Below, one piece after another: positions 19,429 to 27,456 of a DNA stretch of 64,000 bases. Position 1 is the first letter of the stretch, and each line of letters starts with the position of its first letter. The DNA is taken from contig NZ_RJUA01000011.1 of assembly GCF_024343575.1 (NCBI RefSeq), positions 1-64,000 on the forward strand, in the 5' to 3' direction. This DNA is from Lacihabitans sp. LS3-19 (GTDB taxonomy: Bacteria; Bacteroidota; Bacteroidia; Cytophagales; Spirosomataceae). Position numbers and translations under genes: made by a program. The notes under the pieces are model-generated. The model searched no databases and had not been told where the DNA came from. It worked only from the letters and a program-made list of their open reading frames with translations.

Positions 19429-20955
19429 ATGAAAACAAAAACAATTCTTTCGATACTAGCAGGTGTTTTGGTCTTAAATAGTTGCTCTTCAGACTTTTTA
19501 AATGTACCATTGCAAGGACAGCCAACAGCAGAAACAGATCCAAACCTAGCTCAAAACTTAGTGATTGGCGTTTACAATAGTTTGCTTAATGGACAATCAT
19601 TCGGTGCAGAAGGTGATGCTCACGGTATAGCGTTTGTAACGGCCACCAATATCATCTCTGATGATGCAGACAAAGGCAGTACGGCCAGCGACCAAGCCGG
19701 AACAGTCGGTGTTATTGACAATTTCACGGTTACTCCGACCAACTTGTTTGTGCAATCACTTTGGGCTGGACATTACAATGGCATAGCCAAAGCCAACAAT
19801 GCTTTGGTGATTATCGAAAAATCTACGCTTTCGGAAAGCGAAAAGGCAAGGTTGACAGGAGAAGTAAAGTTCATAAGAGGATACTATTATTTCAATCTGG
19901 TACGTTGGTTTGGAGGAGTGCCAAAAATACTTAGAGTCCCAGCCAATGCCGAAGATGCGAACAATGACCCAGTTTTTCAAACACGGGCTTCGGTGGACGA
20001 TATTTATAAAGTGATAGTAGAAGACATGCAATATGCTGTGGACAATCTGCCACTTAGAGGCAATACCCAAGCAGGAAGAATTTCGAAAGGAACTGCTCAG
20101 GCAATGTTGGCAAAGGTTTATTTATACCTTAAAACCTGGGATCAAGCTTACAAATTATCTGCTGAAGTAATAAATTCCGGGCAATATCAATTGTTGGATA
20201 ATTACAGCAACATTTGGCGACAAGCAGGCGACAATAGCAAAGAGGCGATATTCGAAATTCAAACTGGGGTTTTCAACAACTCTGACTATGGCATAAACAG
20301 CTACGCTATGTTTCAAGGACCAAGAGTAGGTGGAAAAGGCGGTTGGAGAGACTTGGGTTGGGGTTTCAACAATCCGAGCACAACACTTAGTAATGCTTAT
20401 GAAACAGGTGACAAACGTAAAGCTGCAACGATAATTTTTATCGACAATTCTGGTAAACATGTAGGAACAACACTATTTGATGGTTTCCGAATTCCAAGTG
20501 CCGATTCAGTTGAAAACCTTCGATACAATTACAAAGCATACCACTCTGAAGATCCAAATGTAGAAAACTACCTAGGAAATAGAGATCGAAAACAAAAAAA
20601 CGTACACTTATTAAGATATGCTGAGGTGCTTTTAATCAATGCCGAGGCTGCCAACGAACTTGGAAAGACTGGTGATGCATTGATTCAATTAAACAATATA
20701 AGAAGCCGAGCAGGCCTTTCAGATTCAGCTATTTCTGGCACAAACGAACTCAGAGAAGCCATCTGGAAAGAGCGACATCTAGAGTTGGCGATGGAACACG
20801 ACCGTTGGTTTGACTTGGTAAGAACAAAAAAAGTGGCTGAAGTAATGAAAGCCTCAGGAAAACCTTTTGTAACAGGGAAACATGAGCTTTTGCCGATTCC
20901 TAGCCTACAAATTGCCCTAAGTAATAATCAATTAACACAAAATCCAAATTATTAA
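19429..20955 (+). CDS. susD: SusD/RagB-family outer-membrane lipoprotein
   Basis: 508 residues. Lipoprotein signal with lipobox LNSC (MKTKTILSILAGVLVLNSCSSDFLNVPLQGQPT). The helical TPR-like scaffold is visible in LWAGHYNGIAKANNALVIIEKS, ARLTGEVKFIRGYYYFNLVRWFGGVPKI and AQAMLAKVYLYLKTWDQAYKLS, and the C-terminal signature in LLRYAEVLLINAEAANELG, LNNIRSRAGL, IWKERHLELAMEHDRWFDLVRT and LLPIPSLQI. SusD caps the SusC transporter on the cell surface and helps bind the glycan. It begins two bases after susC, so the genes are translationally linked or nearly so. Confidence 0.97.
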   Translation: MKTKTILSILAGVLVLNSCSSDFLNVPLQGQPTAETDPNLAQNLVIGVYNSLLNGQSFGAEGDAHGIAFVTATNIISDDADKGSTASDQAGTVGVIDNFTVTPTNLFVQSLWAGHYNGIAKANNALVIIEKSTLSESEKARLTGEVKFIRGYYYFNLVRWFGGVPKILRVPANAEDANNDPVFQTRASVDDIYKVIVEDMQYAVDNLPLRGNTQAGRISKGTAQAMLAKVYLYLKTWDQAYKLSAEVINSGQYQLLDNYSNIWRQAGDNSKEAIFEIQTGVFNNSDYGINSYAMFQGPRVGGKGGWRDLGWGFNNPSTTLSNAYETGDKRKAATIIFIDNSGKHVGTTLFDGFRIPSADSVENLRYNYKAYHSEDPNVENYLGNRDRKQKNVHLLRYAEVLLINAEAANELGKTGDALIQLNNIRSRAGLSDSAISGTNELREAIWKERHLELAMEHDRWFDLVRTKKVAEVMKASGKPFVTGKHELLPIPSLQIALSNNQLTQNPNY

Positions 20956-20991
20956 TCAATATCATTTTTTAAATTTAAATTTATCATATCT

Positions 20992-21840
20992 ATGAAAAAA
21001 CAAATGTTAAAATTAGGCGTATTATCGCTACTTATGAGCGGTGTATTTGTAGCATGCAGCACAACAGAAGAAGTATTACCACCAATCGGAGGTTTTAACA
21101 ATGCAGGTGAAGTGGCTTCAAGTAATCTTGTGGCATATTGGGGAATGGAAGGTGATGGAAAAGAAGCAAAATCAGGTTCGGCTCCTAGCAAATCAGTAAA
21201 TGCAAGCTTTGGAACAGGGATAAAAGGAAAAGGACTTTCTTTGGCTGCTGGATATCTAGCTTTTGACGAGATTGCAGCACTTAATAGCTTACCAAACGCT
21301 ACAGTAAGTGCTTGGGTTAATGTTAAAAACAATGGCTCGGCTCCTTCTTGTTTTTTCACTTTGACAAGACCAAACGAATGGGCAGGAAACATTAACCTTA
21401 TGTCAGAAACAGGTTGGAAAAAAGCGGTTTCAGACACAATGGTTGTAAAGGGCCTAGTAGTGACTAAAGTAGCTGGCAACGACTCATGGCAAGACTCAAG
21501 AAACGAACCTTCCAAAGGTGGTGACCAAGCCGCTAAAGTGGCAGGAAACTGGGCTCATTTGGTTATCTCTTGGGATGGAACAACTTCTATGTTTAAAGTG
21601 TACGCAAACGGCGTGAAAATTTCTAACCCTGAGTGGGAGGCTAGAGGAACTACGGGTCCATTGAACTTCACAACACCGACTAGAGCGGTAATTGGAGCTT
21701 GGGGCACAAACCTTGGTACAACTTCAGAAGCATGGCAAGTACCAATGACAGGTATGATGGACGAAATCAGAGTTTACAACAAAGCTCTTACAGATGCCGA
21801 TATCAGTGCTTTGTATCAGTTAGAAAAAGCAGGACGTTAA
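20992..21840 (+). CDS. LamG/concanavalin-A-like surface lipoprotein, probable glycan-binding protein
   Basis: 282 residues. Lipobox in MSGVFVACST. The mature part is a LamG-like jelly roll: LVAYWGMEGDGKEAKSGSA, NATVSAWVNVKNNG, WAHLVISWDGTTSMFKVYANGVKI and a closing MMDEIRVYNKALTDADISALY. Catalytic residues of a GH16-type enzyme are not apparent. Its place directly after susD is the usual slot of a surface glycan-binding protein, which I infer here. A strong hairpin terminator follows it, separating it from the hydrolase genes. Confidence 0.88.
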   Translation: MKKQMLKLGVLSLLMSGVFVACSTTEEVLPPIGGFNNAGEVASSNLVAYWGMEGDGKEAKSGSAPSKSVNASFGTGIKGKGLSLAAGYLAFDEIAALNSLPNATVSAWVNVKNNGSAPSCFFTLTRPNEWAGNINLMSETGWKKAVSDTMVVKGLVVTKVAGNDSWQDSRNEPSKGGDQAAKVAGNWAHLVISWDGTTSMFKVYANGVKISNPEWEARGTTGPLNFTTPTRAVIGAWGTNLGTTSEAWQVPMTGMMDEIRVYNKALTDADISALYQLEKAGR

Positions 21841-21851
21841 GTTTTTTAATA

Positions 21852-21885
21852 AATATCGGGAGAGAAATTTTCCCGATATTTTTTT
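21852..21885 (+). terminator. Terminator inside the polysaccharide locus, after the LamG gene
   Basis: A perfect 10-bp stem AATATCGGGA / TCCCGATATT with a 9-base loop, followed by a run of T. It lies 11 bases after the LamG stop and 22 bases before the GH144 ATG. If read through only partly, it would make susC-susD-LamG mRNA more abundant than the hydrolase mRNA. Confidence 0.85.
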
Positions 21886-21906
21886 CATTTATTCAAAATA
21901 AAAAAC

Positions 21907-23547
21907 ATGAATTTTCTTTTAAAATCTCTGCTCCTAATTTCCGCATCACACTTTTCTTGTAAAACTACCCCTCCTACTCCATCTCAACCATTTCAAATTA
22001 GCAGCATAAAAATTGATGGCAAAGAGCCCAAAAATGCAACTGTTTTTGATGTAAAAATTTCACCTGAAATCCAATTGTCTTTTTCTTCAAAGATTAACAT
22101 AAGTACAGCAAAAGACGCCGTATTGATTTCAAATAGCAAAACCAAAGAAAATATAATTAGCGATATTAAATTAGGGAGCAATGACAGCACTTTGGTCATT
22201 TCTCCTCAAAAACTCACCTATCTCAATTCGTACAATTTGCAAGTTTTACAAACCCTAAAATCTTCAGAAAAACAAACATTAAACTCTGAAATTCAGATGC
22301 AGTTTAGTACTTCTATTGACTCTACAGATAAGTTTCCGAGAATCAGCGACGAGGAACTTTTGACATTGGTACAAAAGCAAACTTTTAAATATTTTTGGGA
22401 TTTCGGGCATCCTGTTTCGGGCTTAGCCAGAGAGAGAAATAGCTCAGGAGATGTAATTACTTCTGGCGGTTCAGGATTTGGTATAATGACAATTCCAGTA
22501 GCGATAAACAGAGGCTTTATAAATAGAGAAGAAGGCTTAGATAGAATGTTGAAAATCGTAGATTTTTTACAAAACAAAGCCATTGCTTATCATGGTGTTT
22601 TTCCACATTGGCTCAATGGTGCCACAGGAGCCACTATACCTTTTAGTCCGAAAGACAATGGAGCCGATTTGGTTGAAACTTCCTACTTGATGGCGGGTTT
22701 ACTTACTACTAGACAATACTTTAGCCAAGAAATAGAAAAAGAAATAAATTTAAGAAAAGGCATCACGGAGCTGTGGGAAGCTGTGGATTGGAACTGGCAT
22801 ACACAAAACCAAGACGTTTTATACTGGCATTGGTCGCCAACTTTTGCTTGGGAAATGAACCACCAGATTCACGGCTGGAATGAGGCCTTGATTACCTACA
22901 TAATGGCTGCTGCATCACCAACACATCCTATCAAAAAGTCGGTTTATGATGCCGGCTGGGCAAGAAATGGAGATATGAAAAACGGTAAGAGTTTCTACGG
23001 AATAAAACTACCTTTGGGCGAAGATTTAGGCGGACCGTTGTTTTTTGAGCAATATACTTTTTTGGGAATTGACCCTCGCAAACTCAAAGATCAATATGCC
23101 AATTATTGGGAACAAGCCGTAAATCATACACAGATAAACAGAGCATATTGTGTACAAAATCCCAAGAATTATGTTGGATATAGTAGCGATTGTTGGGGAC
23201 TAACCGCCTCTGACAACAACACAGGCTATTCGGCTCACAGTCCAACCAATGACTTAGGCGTAATAACACCCACTGCGGCATTGTCATCATTTCCATTTAC
23301 GCCAAAAGAATCAATGGAAGCAATGCGTTTTTTCTATTATAAATTGGGAGACAAAATCTGGAAACAGCACGGATTTGTAGATAGTTTTAATCTCTCCAAA
23401 GCATGGTATGCAGATTCGTTTTTAGCGATAGACCAAGGCCCAATAGTGCTTATGATAGAAAATCATCGCTCAGGTCTTTTGTGGAAATTGCTCATGGCCG
23501 ACAAAGACATAAAAACTGGTTTAGACAAATTAGGATTTGAATATTGA
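21907..23547 (+). CDS. GH144-type endo-beta-1,2-glucanase (glycoamylase-like family) lipoprotein
   Basis: 546 residues. Lipoprotein signal (LISASHFSC). Residues about 30-125 form an Ig-like (bacterial Ig) domain, and about 130-546 a glucoamylase-like alpha/alpha barrel with TFKYFWDFGHPVSGLARERNS, SGGSGFGIMTIPVAINRGFI, GVFPHWLNG, DNGADLVETSYLMAGLL, LYWHWSPTF, YVGYSSDCWGLTASDN and WYADSFLAIDQGPIVLMIENHRSGLLW. This is the family represented by the Chitinophaga pinensis endo-beta-1,2-glucanase (GH144). The neighbouring GH3 gene supports a beta-1,2-glucan substrate, because a GH3 partner for sophoro-oligosaccharides is known in Bacteroides. Substrate specificity is inference; other beta-glucans remain possible. 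Confidence 0.88.
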   Translation: MNFLLKSLLLISASHFSCKTTPPTPSQPFQISSIKIDGKEPKNATVFDVKISPEIQLSFSSKINISTAKDAVLISNSKTKENIISDIKLGSNDSTLVISPQKLTYLNSYNLQVLQTLKSSEKQTLNSEIQMQFSTSIDSTDKFPRISDEELLTLVQKQTFKYFWDFGHPVSGLARERNSSGDVITSGGSGFGIMTIPVAINRGFINREEGLDRMLKIVDFLQNKAIAYHGVFPHWLNGATGATIPFSPKDNGADLVETSYLMAGLLTTRQYFSQEIEKEINLRKGITELWEAVDWNWHTQNQDVLYWHWSPTFAWEMNHQIHGWNEALITYIMAAASPTHPIKKSVYDAGWARNGDMKNGKSFYGIKLPLGEDLGGPLFFEQYTFLGIDPRKLKDQYANYWEQAVNHTQINRAYCVQNPKNYVGYSSDCWGLTASDNNTGYSAHSPTNDLGVITPTAALSSFPFTPKESMEAMRFFYYKLGDKIWKQHGFVDSFNLSKAWYADSFLAIDQGPIVLMIENHRSGLLWKLLMADKDIKTGLDKLGFEY

Positions 23548-23609
23548 AATTTTTAACTTCAAAACTTCTTTCTTAAAAGAAATTAAGACTAAAATAAAAC
23601 CTTATAAAA

Positions 23610-25877
23610 ATGAAAAAAATAACTTTCCTCTTTGTGCTGAGCTTTTTGCTCCACAATTTATCTTTTGCTCAAAATACCAAAAGAGACCAATTCGTTTCGG
23701 CATTGATGAAAAAAATGACCATCGATGAAAAAATTGGTCAATTAAATTTACTTACAGGCGAAGCCACTACAGGTTCTGCCGTAAGTAGCGACGTAGAATT
23801 AAAATTAAAAGCCGGAAAAGTAGGCGGAATATTTAGCCTTTCTACGCCCGAAAAAATCAGAAAAGCCCAAGAATTAGCACTGCAAAGTCGTTTGAAAATT
23901 CCAGCGATTTTCGGCATGGACGTAATTCATGGCTACCGCACTATGTTCCCGATACCTTTAGGTATGTCTGCCACTTGGGACATGGATTTAATCGAAAAAT
24001 CAGCAAAAATGGCTGCTCAAGAAGCAACCGCAGACGGGATTTCTTGGACTTTTTCGCCTATGGTAGATATCAGCCGAGACCCACGTTGGGGACGTGCTTC
24101 AGAAGGCTCGGGAGAGGACGTATTTTTAGGTTCTAAAATAGCCGCGGCAATGGTGAAAGGTTACCAAGGCAAAGATTTGGCAGAAAAAAATACTATGATG
24201 GCCTGTGTAAAACACTTTGCTCTATACGGAGCTGCTGAAGGCGGTCGCGACTACAATACTACTGACATGAGCCGTGTGCGTATGTATAACGAATACCTTC
24301 CACCATACAAAGCCGCTTTAGACGCTGGTGCGGGCTCCATAATGGCCTCTTTTAACGAAATCGACGGTATACCAGCCACTGCAAATAAATGGCTTTTGAC
24401 AGACCTATTGCGTAAAGAATGGGGATTCAAAGGTTTTGTGGTGACGGATTATACAGGCAACAACGAAATGATAGACCACGGCATGGGCGACATCCAAACT
24501 GTAACGGCAAAAGCTCTGCATGCAGGCTCAGACATGGACATGGTAGGCGAAGGATTTTTGAATACTTTGAAAAAATCATTGGTAGAAAAGAAAGTAACAC
24601 AAGCCGAAATTGACCGTGCGGTAAGACTTGTTTTGAATGCAAAATATGAATTGGGATTGTTTGAAGATCCGTTCCGTTACTGTGACGAAAATCGAGCAAA
24701 AACAGAAATTTACAACAGCCAGACGAGGGCGTTTTCTCGTGAAGTAGCTTCGAAGTCTTTTGTATTATTGAAAAACAAAAACAATATTTTGCCACTCAAA
24801 ACTTCTCAAAAGATTGCGGTAGTTGGACCATTAATAAACAACAAAGAAAACATGGCCGGCACTTGGTCAGTTTCTGAAGTTCGAACCAACAGCATCACTT
24901 TGATGGAAGGTTTAAGAAATACTTTGGGAGAAAAAACTGAAATTCTACAAGCCCGAGGAGCCAATATTTATACAGACCCTACGATGGACGCCAACGCGGC
25001 TGTGTTTGGAAAAACTACCGACAGAGACAATCGCTCCGACGAAGAAATGCTTTTTGAAGCTGTAAGAATAGCCAAAAATGCGGATGTAATTGTGGCCGCT
25101 TTGGGCGAATCTGCAGAGATGAGTGGCGAAAGTTCGAGCCGCTCGCAAATAGACATTCCTGAAAACCAACGTAATCTTTTGAAAGCTTTGGTAAAAACAG
25201 GAAAACCCGTAGTTTTGGTATTATTTACTGGTCGCCCCTTGGTCTTGACTTGGGAAAACGAAAACGTGGACGCCATTCTAAACGTTTGGTTTGCAGGCTC
25301 TGAAGCTGGAAATGCCATAGCGGATGCTTTGTATGGCAAAACCATACCATCCGGCAAACTTTCGATGTCTTTCCCTAGAAATGAAGGACAAATTCCGGTG
25401 TATTACAACCATAAAAACACGGGTCGCCCCCACAGTGGAAAGCCTGGTTATGAGAAATTTAGATCAAACTATTTGGATGTAGCCAACGAGCCTTTGTTTC
25501 CGTTTGGTTATGGATTGAGTTATACCACGTTTGAATATGGCGACATTAAATTAGACAAAACCAGCATGACAGAAGGTCAACAAATCAAAGTTTCGGTAGA
25601 TGTAAAAAACACTGGAAACTATGACGGAGAAGAAGTGGTGCAGTTGTATATCAGAGACAAAGTAGGCAGCAACACTCGCCCAGTAAAAGAGCTCAAAGAC
25701 TTCAAAAAAGTACTAATCAAAAAAGGCGAAACCAAAACAATAGATTTCTCAATAAGCATAAATGACCTAAAATATTATACCAACGAGCTACAATATATTG
25801 CCGAAAAAGGCGAATTTGAAGTAATGATTGGTGGAGATTCTGACAAAGTTAAAAAGGCGGGATTTGATTTGAAGTAA
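23610..25877 (+). CDS. GH3 beta-glucosidase (BglX-like)
   Basis: 755 residues with a signal peptide (FLFVLSFLLHNLSFAQ). The GH3 N-terminal barrel has IPAIFGMDVIHGYRTMFPIPLG, FSPMVDISRDPRWGRASEGSGED, VKHFALYGAAEGGRDYN and the nucleophile Asp280 in VVTDYTGN. The C-terminal domain has GESAEMSGESSSRSQI with the likely acid/base Glu, GRPLVL and FPFGYGLSYTTF, and a terminal fibronectin-III-like domain (about 650-755). It should release glucose from oligosaccharides imported by SusC/D in the periplasm. It is last in the locus, 62 bases after the GH144 gene, and followed by a strong terminator. Confidence 0.95.
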   Translation: MKKITFLFVLSFLLHNLSFAQNTKRDQFVSALMKKMTIDEKIGQLNLLTGEATTGSAVSSDVELKLKAGKVGGIFSLSTPEKIRKAQELALQSRLKIPAIFGMDVIHGYRTMFPIPLGMSATWDMDLIEKSAKMAAQEATADGISWTFSPMVDISRDPRWGRASEGSGEDVFLGSKIAAAMVKGYQGKDLAEKNTMMACVKHFALYGAAEGGRDYNTTDMSRVRMYNEYLPPYKAALDAGAGSIMASFNEIDGIPATANKWLLTDLLRKEWGFKGFVVTDYTGNNEMIDHGMGDIQTVTAKALHAGSDMDMVGEGFLNTLKKSLVEKKVTQAEIDRAVRLVLNAKYELGLFEDPFRYCDENRAKTEIYNSQTRAFSREVASKSFVLLKNKNNILPLKTSQKIAVVGPLINNKENMAGTWSVSEVRTNSITLMEGLRNTLGEKTEILQARGANIYTDPTMDANAAVFGKTTDRDNRSDEEMLFEAVRIAKNADVIVAALGESAEMSGESSSRSQIDIPENQRNLLKALVKTGKPVVLVLFTGRPLVLTWENENVDAILNVWFAGSEAGNAIADALYGKTIPSGKLSMSFPRNEGQIPVYYNHKNTGRPHSGKPGYEKFRSNYLDVANEPLFPFGYGLSYTTFEYGDIKLDKTSMTEGQQIKVSVDVKNTGNYDGEEVVQLYIRDKVGSNTRPVKELKDFKKVLIKKGETKTIDFSISINDLKYYTNELQYIAEKGEFEVMIGGDSDKVKKAGFDLK

Positions 25878-25898
25878 TGCTGTTTTTTAGTTTATTTG

Positions 25899-25938
25899 AA
25901 CACCCTTTTCTTTATGGAGATTTGGGTGTTTTTTTTTG
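25899..25938 (+). terminator. Terminator at the end of the polysaccharide locus
   Basis: A 7-bp stem AACACCC (25899-25905) / GGGTGTT (25924-25930) with an 18-base loop and a run of nine T or more following. It ends the GH3 transcript. Confidence 0.85.
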
Positions 25939-26056
25939 TAGTTGTAAATCATTAATGGCTTTTTATCTAAAATGATTCTCAATAAATTTAAAAATTCTTA
26001 TTATCTGAAAAATGCAAATTATATTTGAAAAATTTAATTTAGAATTTATAAATCCT

Positions 26057-26629
26057 ATGCTTAAAAATATACTAATAACCTTTTGCATTCCTTTGTCTTT
26101 ACTTGCACAAATACCACCTTTTGATTCAATAAAGGCAAATCCAAATAAAAAAAATGAAATAAACATTAATGTTTATCAGGTAGTATTTCCAAGAAGAATT
26201 AGCTTCTCTTATGAAAGATTTTTGAAAAAAAATACCTCCGTTGCTTTAGAGCCTATATTATTTGAAGAATTAGGCTTTGATAAATCAAGGCATAGTTATC
26301 CAAATATTGAAAGCCATTCTTTAAAGTTAAAATATATTTTTTATGTAAATCCAAATAAAAACCACTATGGATTTGCTTTTTATCCACTTTTAAAATATAC
26401 AACAAGTTTCAAAAACTTTCCTTCCATTTTAATTAATGAACAAAATAAAAAAATTTCAAATCTTAGTTTAGGAAATGGATTTTATTGGAAAAGGATTTAT
26501 AAAGAAAGAATTGGATTTCAACTTGGGGCAGATATTTATATTGTAGCATTCAGTAGAAAGTTTTTATACAATGATTATAAATTCAACAATACCTTAAATT
26601 TTAGTTCCAATTTAAATTTTCGATTTTAA
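26057..26629 (+). CDS. Secreted/outer-membrane protein of unknown function, first of a pair
   Basis: 190 residues starting at MLKNILITFCIPLSLLAQ, a clean signal peptide; an ATG 15 codons upstream is in frame but would spoil it. The mature part alternates hydrophobic and polar residues (RRISFSYERFLKKN, SHSLKLKYIFYVNP, HYGFAFYPLLKY, ISNLSLGNGFYWKR) and ends in NLNFRF with a terminal Phe, the pattern of a small outer-membrane beta-barrel. It shares YERFLK and FPLLK/YPLLK positions and overall plan with the next gene, which starts on its last base. No family recognised. Confidence 0.7.
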   Translation: MLKNILITFCIPLSLLAQIPPFDSIKANPNKKNEININVYQVVFPRRISFSYERFLKKNTSVALEPILFEELGFDKSRHSYPNIESHSLKLKYIFYVNPNKNHYGFAFYPLLKYTTSFKNFPSILINEQNKKISNLSLGNGFYWKRIYKERIGFQLGADIYIVAFSRKFLYNDYKFNNTLNFSSNLNFRF

Positions 26630-27243
26630 TGAAAAAACTACATATTTTAATATTTTTTATCTTAATGCCTAAGCTTTCTTTAAGTCAAAAGGACAGTTTA
26701 AATAATTACAAAAAAAATGAATTTAAATGGGATATATTTAACTCTATAGCAGCTACAGAAGATACTAATCCAGTATTTTTATTTCATTATGAACGTTTTC
26801 TAAAACAAAAGAACAAATCCATCCAGTTTTCATATTCTCACAACGATAAGTTTATGATATATGGTAATAAATATAGCTTTTTAAGTGACCCTAAAATTCA
26901 ACATAACGTTTTTGCCAAATCTATTTCTATTTCGTATAATTTCATTTTTCCTCAAAAACAAAATTTCTCATCTTTTTCTATTTTCCCGCTTTTGAAAAGT
27001 ACTTTTTTTAAAGATAAATTATTAAACTTAGACCAATATTATATTGAATATGGTATTATTGAAAAACGGCTTTCTATTTCCGGTGGTCTGGGGGTAGCTA
27101 ACAAATGGGTATGGCGAGATTTAATTTCCTACCAAATATATGCCTCATGTAGTAAAAGTATTTTAAATACGAAATCAAATTATCAAACAATGGATAATAG
27201 GATTGATCCTCGTTTAGGAATAAACTTGGGGTACATGTTTTGA
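26629..27243 (+). CDS. Secreted/outer-membrane protein of unknown function, second of a pair
   Basis: 204 residues with a signal peptide (MKKLHILIFFILMPKLSLSQ). The ATG shares one base with the upstream stop (TAATG), so the two genes are translationally coupled. FHYERFLKQKN, ISISYNFIFPQ, FSIFPLLKST, LSISGGLGVANKW and the C-terminal LGINLGYMF with a terminal Phe suggest a small outer-membrane beta-barrel related to the preceding protein. Likely a diverged tandem duplicate; function unknown. Confidence 0.7.
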   Translation: MKKLHILIFFILMPKLSLSQKDSLNNYKKNEFKWDIFNSIAATEDTNPVFLFHYERFLKQKNKSIQFSYSHNDKFMIYGNKYSFLSDPKIQHNVFAKSISISYNFIFPQKQNFSSFSIFPLLKSTFFKDKLLNLDQYYIEYGIIEKRLSISGGLGVANKWVWRDLISYQIYASCSKSILNTKSNYQTMDNRIDPRLGINLGYMF

Positions 27244-27456
27244 TTTTTCATAAAAAATTAAATCTCTATATTTTCCTATGCAATTTTTCTTCCTAACATT
27301 TATCAGCATAAACTTAAAAATCGAACCAAAAAAAACACATTCCCCAAAAAAAACAACCACAATCACAACCAATTCACCTAATGTTTTTGTTCTAAAAATA
27401 AGCTCAGGTTTTTTAATGCCTGAATTTTGAAAAATAGAAAAAAATAAGGATCAAAA

